Made by a program: the position numbers and the translations under genes
In this document: in pieces, positions 1 through 12,393 of the stretch
Layout: each line of letters starts with the position of its first letter
Position numbering within the stretch: position 1 is the first letter of the stretch
Notes under the pieces: model-generated
Database searches by the model: none
Seen by the model: the letters and a program-made list of their open reading frames with translations, nothing else
Told to the model about the DNA's origin: nothing
Assembly: GCA_002633005.1 (NCBI GenBank)
Contig: NMRA01000438.1
Coordinates: 257,576 to 321,575 of the forward strand
Reading direction: 5' to 3'
Source of the DNA: Phoronis australis
Taxonomy: Eukaryota; Phoronida; Phoronidae
Length of the DNA stretch: 64,000 nucleotides

Positions 1-3000
1 ATTGGCCAAATTTGCACTGCAACATTCTTGTGCATGTCAATATGTCATTGTTCCCGGACATACAAAAATGGCTACGGAGAAGACCGAGTGATGGTGATGC
101 ATATTGCCAAACTCACGAGTCGCTTTTTTAAACAGTTCACTGACAATTCAGATTCGTTCCTAAACAGGTACAGGTTGCGGAGAATGATGCTGCATGTATC
201 AGAGGTACCCCTGAATGATGCTCTTAATTCACTTTGATTGCAGGGATATTTAATTAGCGTGCTGTCACTCTCAATCCGTCCAGGTATGATTGGGTGTACT
301 GTGTGCTATTGATTTTTTTTGTTTTTCCTGTACTTCGAGAGTGCTCTGTGTAGCAGATATAGAGTGGAGTCATTAGCTGCTTTGTCAAACACCTTGTAGA
401 GTGCTGCACATGGTGTACAGTTCCAGATGTGCCGTACATTAGATCAACTTGTGTGTTACTGTCAGGTGCGCCTAAAAAGCTTGCAATTCACACAACTCTG
501 CTTTAAATGGGGCACCAGCTGACAGCAAACTAACTTGACTGGGACCACTTACCAGTTGTAATAACTCATTTAGGAAGCAATTTTAGGGCTTGGGAAGAGC
601 TGAGTTTATTTTTGGTGTAGGGTGTTGGGCAACTCTTTTTACATGGAGATACCAAACGTTAGATGACGAAATTGGCCGTAACAATTCTTTCCAAACCCAG
701 AACCACTTCTAATCTTCACGATGACAAGAGGCTTCAATCAAAAAGTTTTATTTCAATTTTTTATATCCTGTGTTGTGTGTGTATACCTAGAAAACATTCT
801 AAGTTTGGCTAACTGGCTGATGAGATTAAAATAAAACTTTGAGATAACTGTTCTTTATCCACTATTCCCTGAAATATGAGGAATTTTTATGCGCCCACAT
901 ATTTATCTGTGGGTGCATATTGCCATCATTTCTGTATGGGCATCCGGCGTCCGTGGCTGTACCTCCTAAACCCCTTGCAGAATCTTATTGAAATTTGGCA
1001 GTTGTATTCCTATGGGGTTGATGACAGAGGATGCCAAGTTTCGGACCGACACGAATACCGCTGTGCCCCCTAATGGCAAGTTTAGTTTTTTACCTTTACC
1101 TCTGTATCTTGAAAGGTCCTCAACTGATTTTCATGAAATTTGGCACATAGGCATCTATTTGTGAGATGACGCTATCCTCTTGTTTTCGGATGGATTCAAG
1201 GTATTTTGCACCATCTAGTGGCCATTTTTACTGTTTTTAAGTCTTTTTTTGGTGTCGGTCCTTCCATCAGCCGAACCACATTTAAAGAGGATTGTGAAAA
1301 TTGGCGCATAATTAATGTTCTCACTATGAAGAGAACGATTGACAATGATTTTCCGACGACTTCGACTACTGTGGCACCTCCTAGTGGCAGTTTTCTTTGT
1401 TTTTGCGCCCATGGTTGTATTTCCTAAGTCCTCTGAGGAATGTTTGATAAATTTAGCAAGTGTGTTTAATGGTATATGACGTTGACAACAGAAGACAACA
1501 ACTTTCAGACGGATTCGATGAACCTTTGTCCCCTAATGGCAATTTCATTTTATTTGTTTTGCTAAAGTTTCTCGATGGATTTTCGTGAAATGTGGCAAAT
1601 AAGCTTTCTGTTAAAAAACGGTGACATTTTCCAGTTTTTTGATGGATTCGAAATGTTTTTCACTATCTAGTGGCCATTTTTATGATACAAATAAACACCG
1701 CTAGAAGCACACCATTTGCGTTGTATTCGTGGGCGCATTTCAACGCTCCACGTTGCTCTTGTATTACATCGTGATGCGTTTCTCCAGTTAAGGACTTTCA
1801 AAGAATATGACTTAAGAAAAAGTTCAAAGTTGTATAAATGAACATGAAATACTAAAAATTAGAAAACTCTAAGTTATTAGTGTGTTATTGGGATCGAAAC
1901 AAATTTGGGGCTTTTGTCAATAGTATCTGAATGTGACCTTTTTGCTCAATTTTACTAAAAGACATGAATAGTATGTCATTTTCAAAAAAATGTATACTTT
2001 TGCTGGCATTTTTGTAGATATAAAGAAATAGCAAAACTGGATTTGGATCAAATAGGGGAAACTGGAATTGGAAAACTAGTGAGAGTAAATTACATTTTGC
2101 TCACAAGAACGTATTGAATTTTGTAGGTGCTGTGCTCTCAGCTAGTTAACGTTCTGAAGACTAACTGTTGACAGATTTCTGTTTCATTTCACACTAATAT
2201 TACTTAACACCAATCTTTCTTTTAAGAAGTCCACTCATGTCGCTCTTGTTTATTGCATAATATACATTTTCCTACAAAATTTGTGGAATTGTTTGTTGCG
2301 TTTACTCCGTAAAACTTGTGGAAAATTGCGAAAAAGGCAAGGCGTGCCTGAATGGACCTTCATTCAACAAAAGCTGCGCTGAATAATAAGCATTCGTATT
2401 TCTAGTCTAAAAGACTGATGGATTTTCTCTGTTTCCTGCTCAGTAATCTGTTAATAAGATTATGGACCAATTTAGGGTACAATAAGACAGACAATTTTTT
2501 TCCTTACAGATTACTAACTTCAAACAAATGCTAAATTCACGTTGTCTTTATACCCTAGATTCCACTATCAATTTTTTTCTGTTACAGTTGTGCCAGACAT
2601 TCCGACTTACATCAATTGCTGGATAGTGTGTGCTGATTTTATGTAAATGCAAATCAACTCCAAACGATTAAGAACGCATAAACCACTAATAAACATGTGA
2701 GTCACACGCAGTGCTAAGAATATGCCAATACAGTTGTCTTTCCAAGACGGTGCTTTTGTGAAAAGTAAGGAGATGTTTTGCATTACACGGACGTCAGCTT
2801 GGCTTCTGATGTCCTTACCAAAGCTGCACGTAGTGGTCAAAATGTCTTGCTTAAAAGTCCGCGACATGCAGACGCTATATTGTTTAGGCAATTTTTTTTA
2901 GTTCCAGCATGCCTTATTCAGGAACTCCACATTTTTTACCTCAAACACAAAGCCTTGCCTGTTGTCAAGGTTTTGTAAAAATTCATCACCTGTGTGCAGA

Positions 3001-3204
3001 AAGACGACAATTTCCCAAAAATGGTGACACAATTTTTGGGACATGACTTAAGATTCTCCAGTCATCAATAATTCAGGAAATATTTATTTAAGGGTTGAAA
3101 AAAGACAGAACTTATTTGATGAAAATGTAAAAGGATTTCACAAAGCTACCGCATTGCACTTTAATCGCTCCTTTTCTAAAAAGCATGTTTTGTACTATTT
3201 TCAG
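1..3204. other. Window start: unresolved 5' part or introns of gene A
   Basis: Several short frames are open here (for example 1-237 and 2778-2978), but none has splice sites in phase with the exon at 3205. The stretch contains the repeat described at 885-1770. The rest is AT-rich non-coding sequence in which I see no gene. Confidence 0.4.
885..1770 (+). repeat. Dispersed repeat made of degenerate ~150-bp monomers, copy 1
   Basis: The phrase (c)taRtggcMRttt recurs at about 1070, 1214, 1381, 1532 and 1667, usually preceded by a variant of gatggattcaa and followed by T-rich sequence. This implies diverged tandem units of roughly 135-170 bp. The ends carry short inverted matches, atgcgcccac at 888 and gtgggcgcat at about 1730. 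The last 100 bp (aaataaacaccgctagaagc onward) reappear at about 7840-7925. This looks like a non-autonomous element, perhaps a DNA transposon with internal tandem repeats; the family is not identified. Confidence 0.6.
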
Positions 3205-3388
3205 AAACGTGCCAGTCTGTATGAATCCAATGCCAAGCCGTTCTTGGACTATTTCTCCAGTCGTCTCATCAGTGTCGATGTGTCCTGTGCTATGCCAGAC
3301 AGCATCTCCTTCAAGATCTGTGATATACTGAGGGAACAGTTGATAGTCCCTATTACGGCTCCCAAGTCAAATATACTGATCTCCTTTT
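3205..3388 (+). CDS. Gene A exon (first placed exon)
   Basis: 184 bp, acceptor tactattttcag, donor TTTT/gtaagt, phase 0 in and phase 1 out. It encodes about 61 residues including SLYESNAKPFLDYFSSRL and CAMPDSISFKICDIL. The open frame runs beyond both splice sites by chance. Confidence 0.75.
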
Positions 3389-6300
3389 GTAAGTCGTTAT
3401 TCGTTATTTGTGTTGCTCAGAGAAGATTAATTAGTTGGTAGTTGATTCATTGTTAATGCTTTTTGTTGTTGGTATTACTGAACACACACAAAAATTGGCC
3501 TTTCGTGGATATGGTTGGGCTCAAACTTACAGTCAAGAAGCCTTATTCGAAATAAGTGGACAAATTATTTTGCCAAATAAATGTACAAATTAAATCAGAT
3601 GGGAGAGCATAATAAGGAGTTTAATTTTTGTACCTAACTGGTGTTTGTACATTTAAATGAGTGATACAACCGTTTGTTCGCACTAATTATAATCCAATTA
3701 CAATTAACTTTTAAAATTTGTTTAATTGTTCAGTTTTGAGATAGTTAGAACCATCAGTAGAAAGATTTTACTTTCTCGACCAACAAATTATATTGTTCAC
3801 CTCCTATGAGGTTTCTGTATCATTTTAATTACTAGACTCTATTATGCATCTCCAAAAGACCATCAAAACACTTTGCTGACACTACTTTGGTGTTTGCAGT
3901 CCGGGTTCCACTGGGTTTTTGAAATGCCAGAGTCTAATTTCCGGTACCTGAAGAAATTCTCACGTCACTTAAATCTACGTTACTTGGTTGACTTTTTGCG
4001 ATGTAAATTGATGTAACAATGCATGACCTGTGTCAAGTGGTACACTTTAAAGCATGCAAGTTCAGTACTGCATTAGTAGAAACCAAGTGACCTCAACGAG
4101 GTCCAAGTTAATTCATTTGCGTGTCACGCCATGATTTGGTGTTGGTGGATGGAAGTTATCAATACTAATAGCCAAAAAACCCATGTTGGTTGCCTCACAG
4201 GTGGCGCTAGCTCAAGATTGCCAAAACACATGTTATTGGATGGATGTTGCTGAAAAGATTATGATGAACAATGCTAAGCATTTTTGGAATTTGCTCATTG
4301 GTACAATCAAAATTCGCTACTTAGTGTCTGAAATTCTGACATTCAGTTTCCAAGATATTTCAATTTACTCTCTACTGTTTTAAGAAAAACAAATGCTCAA
4401 AATTTAAAACTTGCAGTGGGATTGTGCTTTGACTATAGTTACGCACAATGTAATTGCTCAAATATTTTGCCTGTCTCGCGGACTGGTGGTAATAGCATAT
4501 CTGGTTTGACTTAAACAAGTCCAATAAAATGACGGCATTTACCAATAATTGCAAACACTGGTTGGTGCGTGGGCACACATGACGTGCCATTTTCAGGATT
4601 GCTTTTCTCAATTGACTAAATGTTAGCATAATCAGATTTTAAATGTTGTGTTACTAATGTGGTATATTCCCTGTTTACCAGTCTGAGAATGCCTTAAATA
4701 GATTCATTCACTTTTCATGAACAGTGAAATATCACGTAAATATTTTTATACGAAGACGCATCAGCCAAGTGCACATGCATTAGTAATAAAAAAAATTAAG
4801 TTTTAATTAGAAAAGATACAGATCATATCTTGTAATCCTTAGCTAACGACCACAGCAGGCCAAGGTCTATGCCGGGGTATAATCTTTACATTTGAAATTA
4901 AACTCAGTTGTTTTGCAAATCTTCTATTTTACTTTTGTGCGAGCTCAAAATAAGTCACGGTGTCACAATTTTTCTGTGGTCGAGTAAATAATTGCTATGT
5001 GGATAATTGTCTAATCTTAGTTACTTTGCTTTTGGTGACCCCAGCATGAAGTAGGGGTCATCAATGACGAAATTGGTCGAGAAATTCCTAGTATGCAGAA
5101 ACCATAACATACTCGAGCGTAGACTAAACACTTGTCTTGAGTTTGAACGAAAGTAGAACGGAAAATTCCAAAAATAACTTTGAGTTTGATTTCAAGACTC
5201 TGGCCCTTGTGTTGACAGACTTCACTACACTGCGCCATGGTGTCGTTTAGAATTTTGTTGTTGAAGCTATGTAGCAATGAGCTATGAACGCAATAACTAG
5301 AGATGAAGGATGACCCTTGGATCACCCAGTACTTTAATCATAAAAACCAAGGGCTGTTACAGCCTTTAATATTTACTGATCAGAAAATGCAGTGCATATT
5401 CATTATGTATTAGTTTTTAATTTGGAAATTTTTAATGTTTTTCCACTTAGTCTGCTATGAGAGAAAGTACCTCAAAACTACACCAACTTTCCAATAGCAC
5501 GGTAGAACTCAGATGTGTCATACACAATAGTGCTGAGAGAGCTGAGCTGCTTTGTCAGAAGACCTAGTGCGCAAACGTAACATGACACTGTGTTTCAAAT
5601 TGAGTTAAATGAAGATCTGACTTGTCTGCATCTGCACTTGTGTGATTTTTTCTGAGCGTGAAATCCTATTTTCGTTGCTACAAGCTTTCACAATCAGGAG
5701 ACAGTGTGGCTCAGTGGTTTGAGCCCCGGACTCCCATTTGGGAGAACCGCGTTTGAATCTTGGCTTTACTGGCCAACAGTCGAGCATTGCACAACAGGTG
5801 TCTTCTGCTCTTTTAACCTCTACTGGTGAGTGTACGCAAGAGAGTGAATGAGAACCTCAATATAATGCAAAAGTGATTTCTGGGACTGTGTTTAGCAAAA
5901 AAAAACAATGACTGTGATTCTATTCTGCAGGTACTAGTGACTACCCAGGTCTTGACCTCTCTCTGTATGGTTTTCATAAGATCTCCCTCGCTGATGTCGT
6001 CACCACTGCAAACACGCTAGTAAGCTTCTGTGTTTTTTTGTTAGTTTGACGACTTGGGTGTGCATTTCCCTGTTGACTTTTTGGGTGTTTGAATTTTTTA
6101 TTGAACCGTGTTCAAATAAATTGTGTTGGTTTGTTAACAGTATGATATGCTATAATCAATAACTGGTGTCAGTTGTACCGAGATTGTTTTAAGGTGTAAA
6201 GACAGTCATTTGTTAATTGAAGTAAATAAGTGAACTTGGATCTGCATGTCTTGAATGTTGCTTGGGCTAATTCACTTTTTAATTGAGCTGACATTTTTAA

Positions 6301-9242
6301 AATTTTAGGTCTCGTCATGAACTGGACATGGATCCATGGGATTGTTTTGTGTTTTTTTTGAGAATTTGTCTTTCAAAGTAATGAAGTTGGAGCCAATTTG
6401 TTTTTTCAAAAGTTGAGTTTTCTAGCGCTTCAGTTTACTTTTTATCTTGCAGATGGAGCAGCTGGCCTGTCTATGTGAAGAAATCATGAAAAAACTTTGT
6501 GTTTATAGAAACTTATATGTTGAACTTGACAGTACCAAGCTAACCAAAGAATCAATAGAACATGTAAGTACCACACCTGTTGGCTGCTGTGTAAAATGTC
6601 GGCGTAATTAGAAGGCTCATTACCATTAGATTCAATTAATTACTTCAACTTGACAGTTGACTTCCTTTCCACTGTCGTATGAAGATTTGTTCCATTAGGG
6701 TCAAAATGAATGTAGTCCACCCTACGGGTCTTATAGTTAAAGGCTTTTGACTTGTGGAGGTTGTCTTTGTTGGGGGAAAGCCAAGTCTTTAAAAAGCTTG
6801 GAGACTGATTTTGTGCATTTCGCGCATTGCCTATTTTTGATTTTGTGTTTTCATGCTGAAAAACAAAAGGGAAATGCAGCTTTAATGGTAGCACATGGCC
6901 GATTAATAGTTGAAACTGAGGTGAATAATTCTCGTGTGTGGTGGACATGACAGTGTTTCACTGCTAAGTGGCGTCCCCTTTTGTCAGTGAATAAAACCAT
7001 ATGACCTATTGAGAGGTGTCAAAAGGAGAGTTTCTGGTCGCAACAGTTTGCCCACTCACATATTAAAGCCTCACCAGTTCATAAGCCACCATGAAGCACC
7101 AGCTGAGTTCTTTTTTAATTTTCATTTGGTTCCAATTATGTTAATAGAGCCATCCTTGATGCTTGTGCCTGTTTCACTGTAGCAATAGTTTGAAGTACTG
7201 TGGGCATTTCCAGAAATGTTAAATGCACTTGGAAATGAAAATTGAGGAAATTTTTGTCAATTGTTTTTGTCTAAAATCGATCAAATTTTCTGTTAAAATT
7301 GACATGCGTGTTCCCCGAGATATTTGGCCACCCTTTTCAGCTAAGAATTTATGTCAGGATAAAACCGTTGGAACTACTGTAACACCCTTTAGTGGCAATT
7401 TATGTTAAATTTCTTTGTTTATGCCTGTATATCTTTCAAGTTTATTATTAGATTTTAAGGAAATTTTGCTTACAGATTAAAAAGATGATATCATGATCCC
7501 ATTTTCAGATGGATTCAACGTATTCTGCATCCGTAATGGGCATTATTATTATTTTGAAATCCGCCTTTTGATCCCAAAAATCGCTTTTAGGATCACTGTA
7601 AAATTGACTGACAGGTTTTGGTAATAGTGAGCCTGACTTTGATCTTAAGACAAGGTCGACTACTGTGGCATCCTACTGTGACAATTTAGGTTTTCATTGT
7701 GTATGGCTCTACCAAGTTCATGAAAATGGACATTTAGGTTAAGTATCACAGAGATGACATCAGGCTTCAGGCAGATTTGACATCTTATGCAGTGCCCTCT
7801 AGTGGCCTTTTCATTTTATTTTGTATATTAGGTAATAGTTAATAAACACGCCTAGAGACTAGAAGCATACCATTTGCGGTGCAACCATGGGACGGGTGCA
7901 TTTCAACGCTTTGTGTTGCTCTTGTTAAATTTGGAAAAAGTTTTAGTTTCTTTTCCTGATCAGTGCCGGGTGCATGGTGGCCTGACCTAGCACATAATAA
8001 AATTTTGACAATTTTGGGGCAAAAGCAATTGCCAAAATTGCCTTTTTCCACATTCTTTTCATCGAAATATTTCCTGTTGGTAGCTATGGTACAGAACTTG
8101 GACATTGGCAATAGTCAGATGCTACATATCTTTCGTGAAAAAATGAGATTTCACTTGTCTGCTATATTGCCTCAGTAACAATCTGTTCTGTTGCCGCACC
8201 TCTAAACTTTGTTACAATTGTCTGTGGGCTGAGGATGCTCCCCAAGGACGATGAAGGAAATTGTCAACATGCATGGAATTTTTTGCAAATTTTTTTTTAA
8301 GTCTAGTTAGTCACATCATGTAGTTCCGATGGCTCAGTGGACTAGAGTGTCTTGACAGTTAGGGGAAGGTCCTGCGTTTGAGTCCCAGTCAGGGTAGAAA
8401 TCTTTTCAGACTTGCGTTCATTAGATCACTTGATGTGGCCCATAGGTGGTGTGCAGACCAGACTTAAAAATGTTTGTGATCATTTCCACACTGATTCAAG
8501 GTTTACACATTCATATTCGTTCACATTTTGAATGCAATTACTATATTTTTCATTGATACTGATAAGATTTTAAACTTGGTAATATTGAAGCACCAGATGT
8601 GCAAGTTATTTGTGACGTCTTTTAATTCCGCGTCAAATGTTCGGCCATTTTCAGGCCTTTCAATTTTGATTTGCAGTTTTGAGTATTGATTTATCTTTTA
8701 GTGCATGACTTGATTGGCAAGGCATTTTGCACACTAAGCGTACTATGTTCTGTGGCTCGGGTTTTTATTTTTCAAACAACAGATAATGGCTGTGAAAACT
8801 GAAGATAGACAAAGTTAATGTGTTTATATTGCATCAAACATTGCCAAAGGGATGGACTGGGATTTCATGGTGTACAAGTTTTCCTTTAACTTTGGCAGTA
8901 CTGTTATTACTTGATATGTTTTTGCAATACTGAATTCTATTTCAGCTTCCGTCTAAGGGCGTGAGTTTCGTCGAGGTTTTGGATGATAGACTTGATCACT
9001 TCGTACCCGTTGATGCACGCATTGACTCCAAGAAACTGTACACCACAGACTTGTTCCGGTCCATTGTGTCGCCAGATGGCGACATGTGTCTTTTTCACAC
9101 ATCGGTTGATACGACAGTGTGCGTCAAACTTGCCCGCTTTATCGCTGAGTCGAAAATTTCACATAGGAGCTCATCAAACAACAGCGAACGTTCTGTTCGG
9201 GTGAATATTGAAGTTATGCCGTTCAATCCTGTGGATTGCTAG
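3205..9242 (+). CDS. Gene A: 3' part of an unrecognised multi-exon protein gene
   Basis: Four exons join in one frame: 3205-3388, 5931-6019, 6453-6563 and 8946-9242 (stop TAG). Acceptors are ttttcag, ttctgcag, cttgcag and atttcag. Donors are gtaagt, gtaagc, gtaagt. Junction phases 1, 0 and 0 agree on both sides of each intron. The joined piece is about 226 residues and is the C-terminal part only. It is a mixed alpha/beta-looking soluble sequence with no signal peptide, membrane helix or cysteine-rich module. It starts KRASLYESNAKPFLDYF and ends VRVNIEVMPFNPVDC. I do not recognise the family. The splice consistency and the codon-like character of every exon make a real gene very likely. Upstream exons must exist before 3205 but I could not place them; a good acceptor at about 2587 (tttttttctgttacag) opens a short frame that does not join in phase. 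Confidence 0.75.
5698..5790 (+). repeat. tRNA-derived SINE head or tRNA pseudogene
   Basis: An A-box-like tgtggctcagtggtttgag (5704-5722), an anticodon-arm-like inverted pair (actccc..gggag) and a B-box-like gcgtttgaatct (about 5749-5760) have tRNA spacing. The outer acceptor arms do not pair, so it is not a functional tRNA gene. Confidence 0.45.
5931..6019 (+). CDS. Gene A internal exon
   Basis: 89 bp, acceptor tattctgcag, donor ACGCTA/gtaagc, phase 1 in and phase 0 out. It encodes TSDYPGLDLSLYGFHKISLA and nine further residues. The phase match to both neighbours is the main support. Confidence 0.75.
6453..6563 (+). CDS. Gene A internal exon
   Basis: 111 bp (37 codons), acceptor tttatcttgcag, donor CAT/gtaagt, phase 0 on both sides. 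It encodes a helical-looking stretch beginning MEQLACLCEEIMKKLCVYRN and ending in KESIEH. Confidence 0.75.
7210..7925 (+). repeat. Dispersed ~150-bp-monomer repeat, copy 2
   Basis: It has the same body phrases as the copy at 885-1770 (ccctttagtggcaattta near 7383, ctctagtggccttttc near 7800). It also shares the 3' end: aataaacacgcctagagact..agaagcataccatttgcg, then gcatttcaacgct and gttgctcttgtt. It lies in the intron before the last exon of gene A. The left end is not sharply defined. Confidence 0.6.
8319..8400 (+). repeat. tRNA-derived SINE head or tRNA pseudogene
   Basis: An A-box-like gatggctcagtggactagag (about 8328-8347) and a B-box-like gcgtttgagtccc (about 8374-8386) are spaced as in a tRNA. 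The acceptor stem is missing. It lies in the last intron of gene A. Confidence 0.45.
8946..9242 (+). CDS. Gene A last exon
   Basis: 297 bp, acceptor ttctatttcag, phase 0, 98 codons and a TAG stop. It encodes LPSKGVSFVEVLDDRLDHF through a serine-rich patch (SHRSSSNNSERS) to NPVDC. AATAAA hexamers occur at 10034 and 10636; neither can be assigned as the poly(A) signal from sequence alone. Confidence 0.78.
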   Translation, partial: LPSKGVSFVEVLDDRLDHFVPVDARIDSKKLYTTDLFRSIVSPDGDMCLFHTSVDTTVCVKLARFIAESKISHRSSSNNSERSVRVNIEVMPFNPVDC

Positions 9243-10729
9243 TCATTTAGAGTCTTAAGTTTATACAAGACTTTACCTATAAATCTGGTTGCAGCCAAAT
9301 GTCTTAAATTTATCGAATTTAACTCTGAGTAACAGTTAATCTTTTCTGAAAGTGTAAAATTTAATTTAGATTTGACTTTATACCAACCTGTCTTGAGAGG
9401 GTCTGGGGCCGTGTCTTTTGAGTAAAAATTAAGAAAAATGGAATTCACAGGAAAAAGCATCGGTATCAACACGATAAAAAGGGGGTCATTTTAAAAACTG
9501 TTGTTACCGGGGGTGTGGAGATCAAGAAATTTCTGGCACCTGGTGCTCCATAAGTCAGCCTAGTTTGGATGTTTTTCTGGGGTCCTACATAACTTAAGTC
9601 GGCATACAGTCATGGTACTTCTGTGTCACGCTAAAAGAATTACCAGTTATTCCCTGTCTGAGAGGTTGTATTGCTGCAAATGCACCGACAACATTTGACA
9701 ACAGCTATGTTAGCTGTAAAAAAATTCCATCATTTCTGTGAGCTTTAGTCTATCCCAAATTGAAGAATTTTTTGTACCTTTTGAGTTTGCGTATTCCGAA
9801 AGTAAATTGACGTTATCTACTGTATAATTGCATTCGGAAATTTTGCTTTTTTGTCAGTTATAAAAATAGGAATAAGGCCAAAGAAAACAGCATACTTTGC
9901 CTGATGGAAGCTGATGGTTTGGGTTCCTTCTTAAACAGTGAGGCCCAGGTTTCAGAAAGAGTTAGCCACTGACTAAATCTAATTTTTGGTGTAATCATAG
10001 CTCAAAATAGCTATTGACAATCACCACTACTCAAATAAAGTTTGTGCCCAGCAACTGCTGAAAATTTGTACTTCACTGGGACTTTTTTGTCTCTCAGTTG
10101 TCCTCTAACGCCACCTTGCAAAATACTGTGACCAAGATGTCTTAGTTTTCGTTACAAATCTCTGAAAGTTAACAAGTTAATTATGGTTGCTTTTTGCCTT
10201 GTTTATCTGGCTAAAAACAAATATCCAATTAGGCCTTTTATTTTGAAAAGATTGGTCTCATAATACTCCTTACCATGATTGGGTTCTGTTTTCGTTAGTA
10301 GCAAGAGCATGGAATTCATCAGAAACTCAAGAACATGCTTCAAAGTTTATGGGGATTAGTTATCCCTAAAATTGCAAATTCATAAATGACGCAATGTTCA
10401 TTATTGCCTGTGACTTGGGTTCTTAACGGAAATAGGACCCTGTCATGGTAAGGACTATTCAGAGATAAATTTTCTGAGACTAAAAGGACTGATTTGATGT
10501 ATGTTTTTAGCCAGTTAAATGAAATGAAGTGCAGCTTTAACCTAACTGGACCTTAGAAAAAAAAATTTACAAATTTTTTCAGATTATTGCCTCCCTTACT
10601 GGCTTAACTTTGATTTAACCTTTTATAGGAATCAAAATAAATTCAAAGACACGTATTGTTAAAGGTTTGTCACCAGCCACTTTCCTGCGTCGTATCTCTT
10701 CTATTTCTAGTTTTTCAGAACGACACGTT

Positions 10730-10782
10730 TTTTACACGTTTGACAAGTTTGACACTCTCAAAAGCGTGTCAAACGTGTAAAA
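10730..10782. repeat. Perfect 16-bp inverted repeat (hairpin)
   Basis: The arms ttttacacgtttgaca (10730-10745) and tgtcaaacgtgtaaaa (10767-10782) are exact reverse complements separated by 21 bases. The loop contains a further gtttgacac echo. Function is unknown; it may be the remnant of a foldback element. Confidence 0.7.
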
Positions 10783-11200
10783 TTCTCACCCGGGGAAACA
10801 TTTTTTTCTGAAAATGTTCTAAAAAGTGAATGATTTAAAAACTAAGACCTATTTAAAAAATCTGAGACACGGTTCCCTTGAAAATGTTGTTATCAACATG
10901 TTGACAATAGACCAAATGGTTGGAGGAACAGTGTTTTTCAAACTCTCTGTTCAAATTCAAAAAAAATTGTTTTAATAAAAAATGCATATTGTGAAAAAAT
11001 AGTAAATCAGAATAATAAATTTTGTTAGGAAATTTATTCACCTTTTATAACATTATACTTTGTAGGGGTTACAGCTAACAGAATTTGAGATACCGGTATT
11101 TGCTCATAAGTACAACCTGGTAAACAATGTTCGCAGTTATCTTTAACAATATGATTCTTCTTCTAATTCTACTGCTAAATTAGTACTGAATGATTGAGCA

Positions 11201-11564
11201 CTTAAAGGAGTACCAAGCCCAGTTTTGGCTTATTAAGAGATACTAAAAACAACCTTCCTCTATCCAGTTCTGTGAAAAAAATTATAATGCTCTGTAATCG
11301 TGGACAACAAAATTTGAAAACTCCTTTCAAAGTCTGCTTAATGAGCAATCGTGACCTACACTTTTAGCGAATTACATGGCAACTGTGGGGAAAAGACCAC
11401 CCACCAAGGACCACGACGTCCAATCCGTGACAAAGGGAGCTCGTTTTTAGTCCAATCCTGCCTTTAACTTGGAAAATTGACATCAGTGAAGCATTAGCAG
11501 GTGATGGAACTGAGATTGGTTAAAATCATCAAAACTGGGTTTATTATCCTTTTAATGTCTTAAG
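11201..11564. mobile_element. MITE-like element with ~26-bp terminal inverted repeats
   Basis: The left end ttaaaggagtaccaagccc then agttttg is matched by the reverse complement of the right end, which reads ttaaaaggataataaaccc then agttttg. The inner parts (cccagttttg) match exactly. Length is about 364 bp and there is no coding frame, as expected for a non-autonomous DNA element. Confidence 0.6.
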
Positions 11565-12393
11565 GTGAGACATCATGCTTGTCCCCGGAAGGGGGGTTTG
11601 AAGTCCCCAGAATTTGTAACAGTTACCCTATGGTGGCAAGTTTTGGAAGTTTTCTGTAAAGAAGTTAGTATTGTAAACTTCTGTAGCTTTAGTTGTTACT
11701 GTCAGTGGTGAATCTACCCAAACTATTTGAGAGGTTTCTGCTTTCTAGTAGCCTTGTAGGGGTGTTTTGAGCTTTAATATGGTCTCTTATTTGCATAATA
11801 TTAATTGTAACATGGCTGTCTTGTTGTTGATGATTATATTTTGATTACCTGAGTGTGTGTTACCAGTTCAAAAGCACAGACTTATGCAGCCATCCAGCTA
11901 GCTGTATGAAGACTACCGTCAAAATTTAGTATACAGCTTTGCACAAAGGCTAAGACTTATGAAGCTATGTTTTAATGTATTTCCAATTGTTGGACGATAT
12001 GTCATGATATGCTTTGATTGAAGTTGTGGTTGTGATTCTTAGTGTGTGAGTTATAGAAATTTGGTCATCAGTTTTCTTGGTGACTTACATTCATGTAGAT
12101 TTCTCCTGAAATCTGTTGATTGACATGGCACCTGTATTGGCCAAGGTGTCCTTCAGTGTAAGGTGTCTAAAATGGACAGTTAAAGAGTGTTGGGATTACA
12201 ACAAGCAGTTAACACATTGCATGTTCTTTGATGAGGGGCTTCTTTTGTTTGGGAGTCAAACAGAGATAAATGTCAATGATAGCCCATGTCTGTTTGTGGC
12301 AACACTTTTTCTCAACCCATTTTAAACACTGAAGAGTATAAAAACTAAATCTGTCATTAAAATTTGATCTTTTTCATTCTTGTAAGAGCAAAA

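Noticed and set aside
28-237. Frame at the window start as a coding exon
   Set aside because: Two alternative frames are also open over part of it and no splice sites support one choice.
2607-2978. Open frames on both strands around 2607-2978 as possible upstream exons of gene A
   Set aside because: The acceptor at about 2587 is good, but no donor/acceptor combination joins in phase to the exon at 3205.
5704-5775. Functional tRNA gene
   Set aside because: A- and B-box-like sequences are present, but the acceptor stem does not pair.
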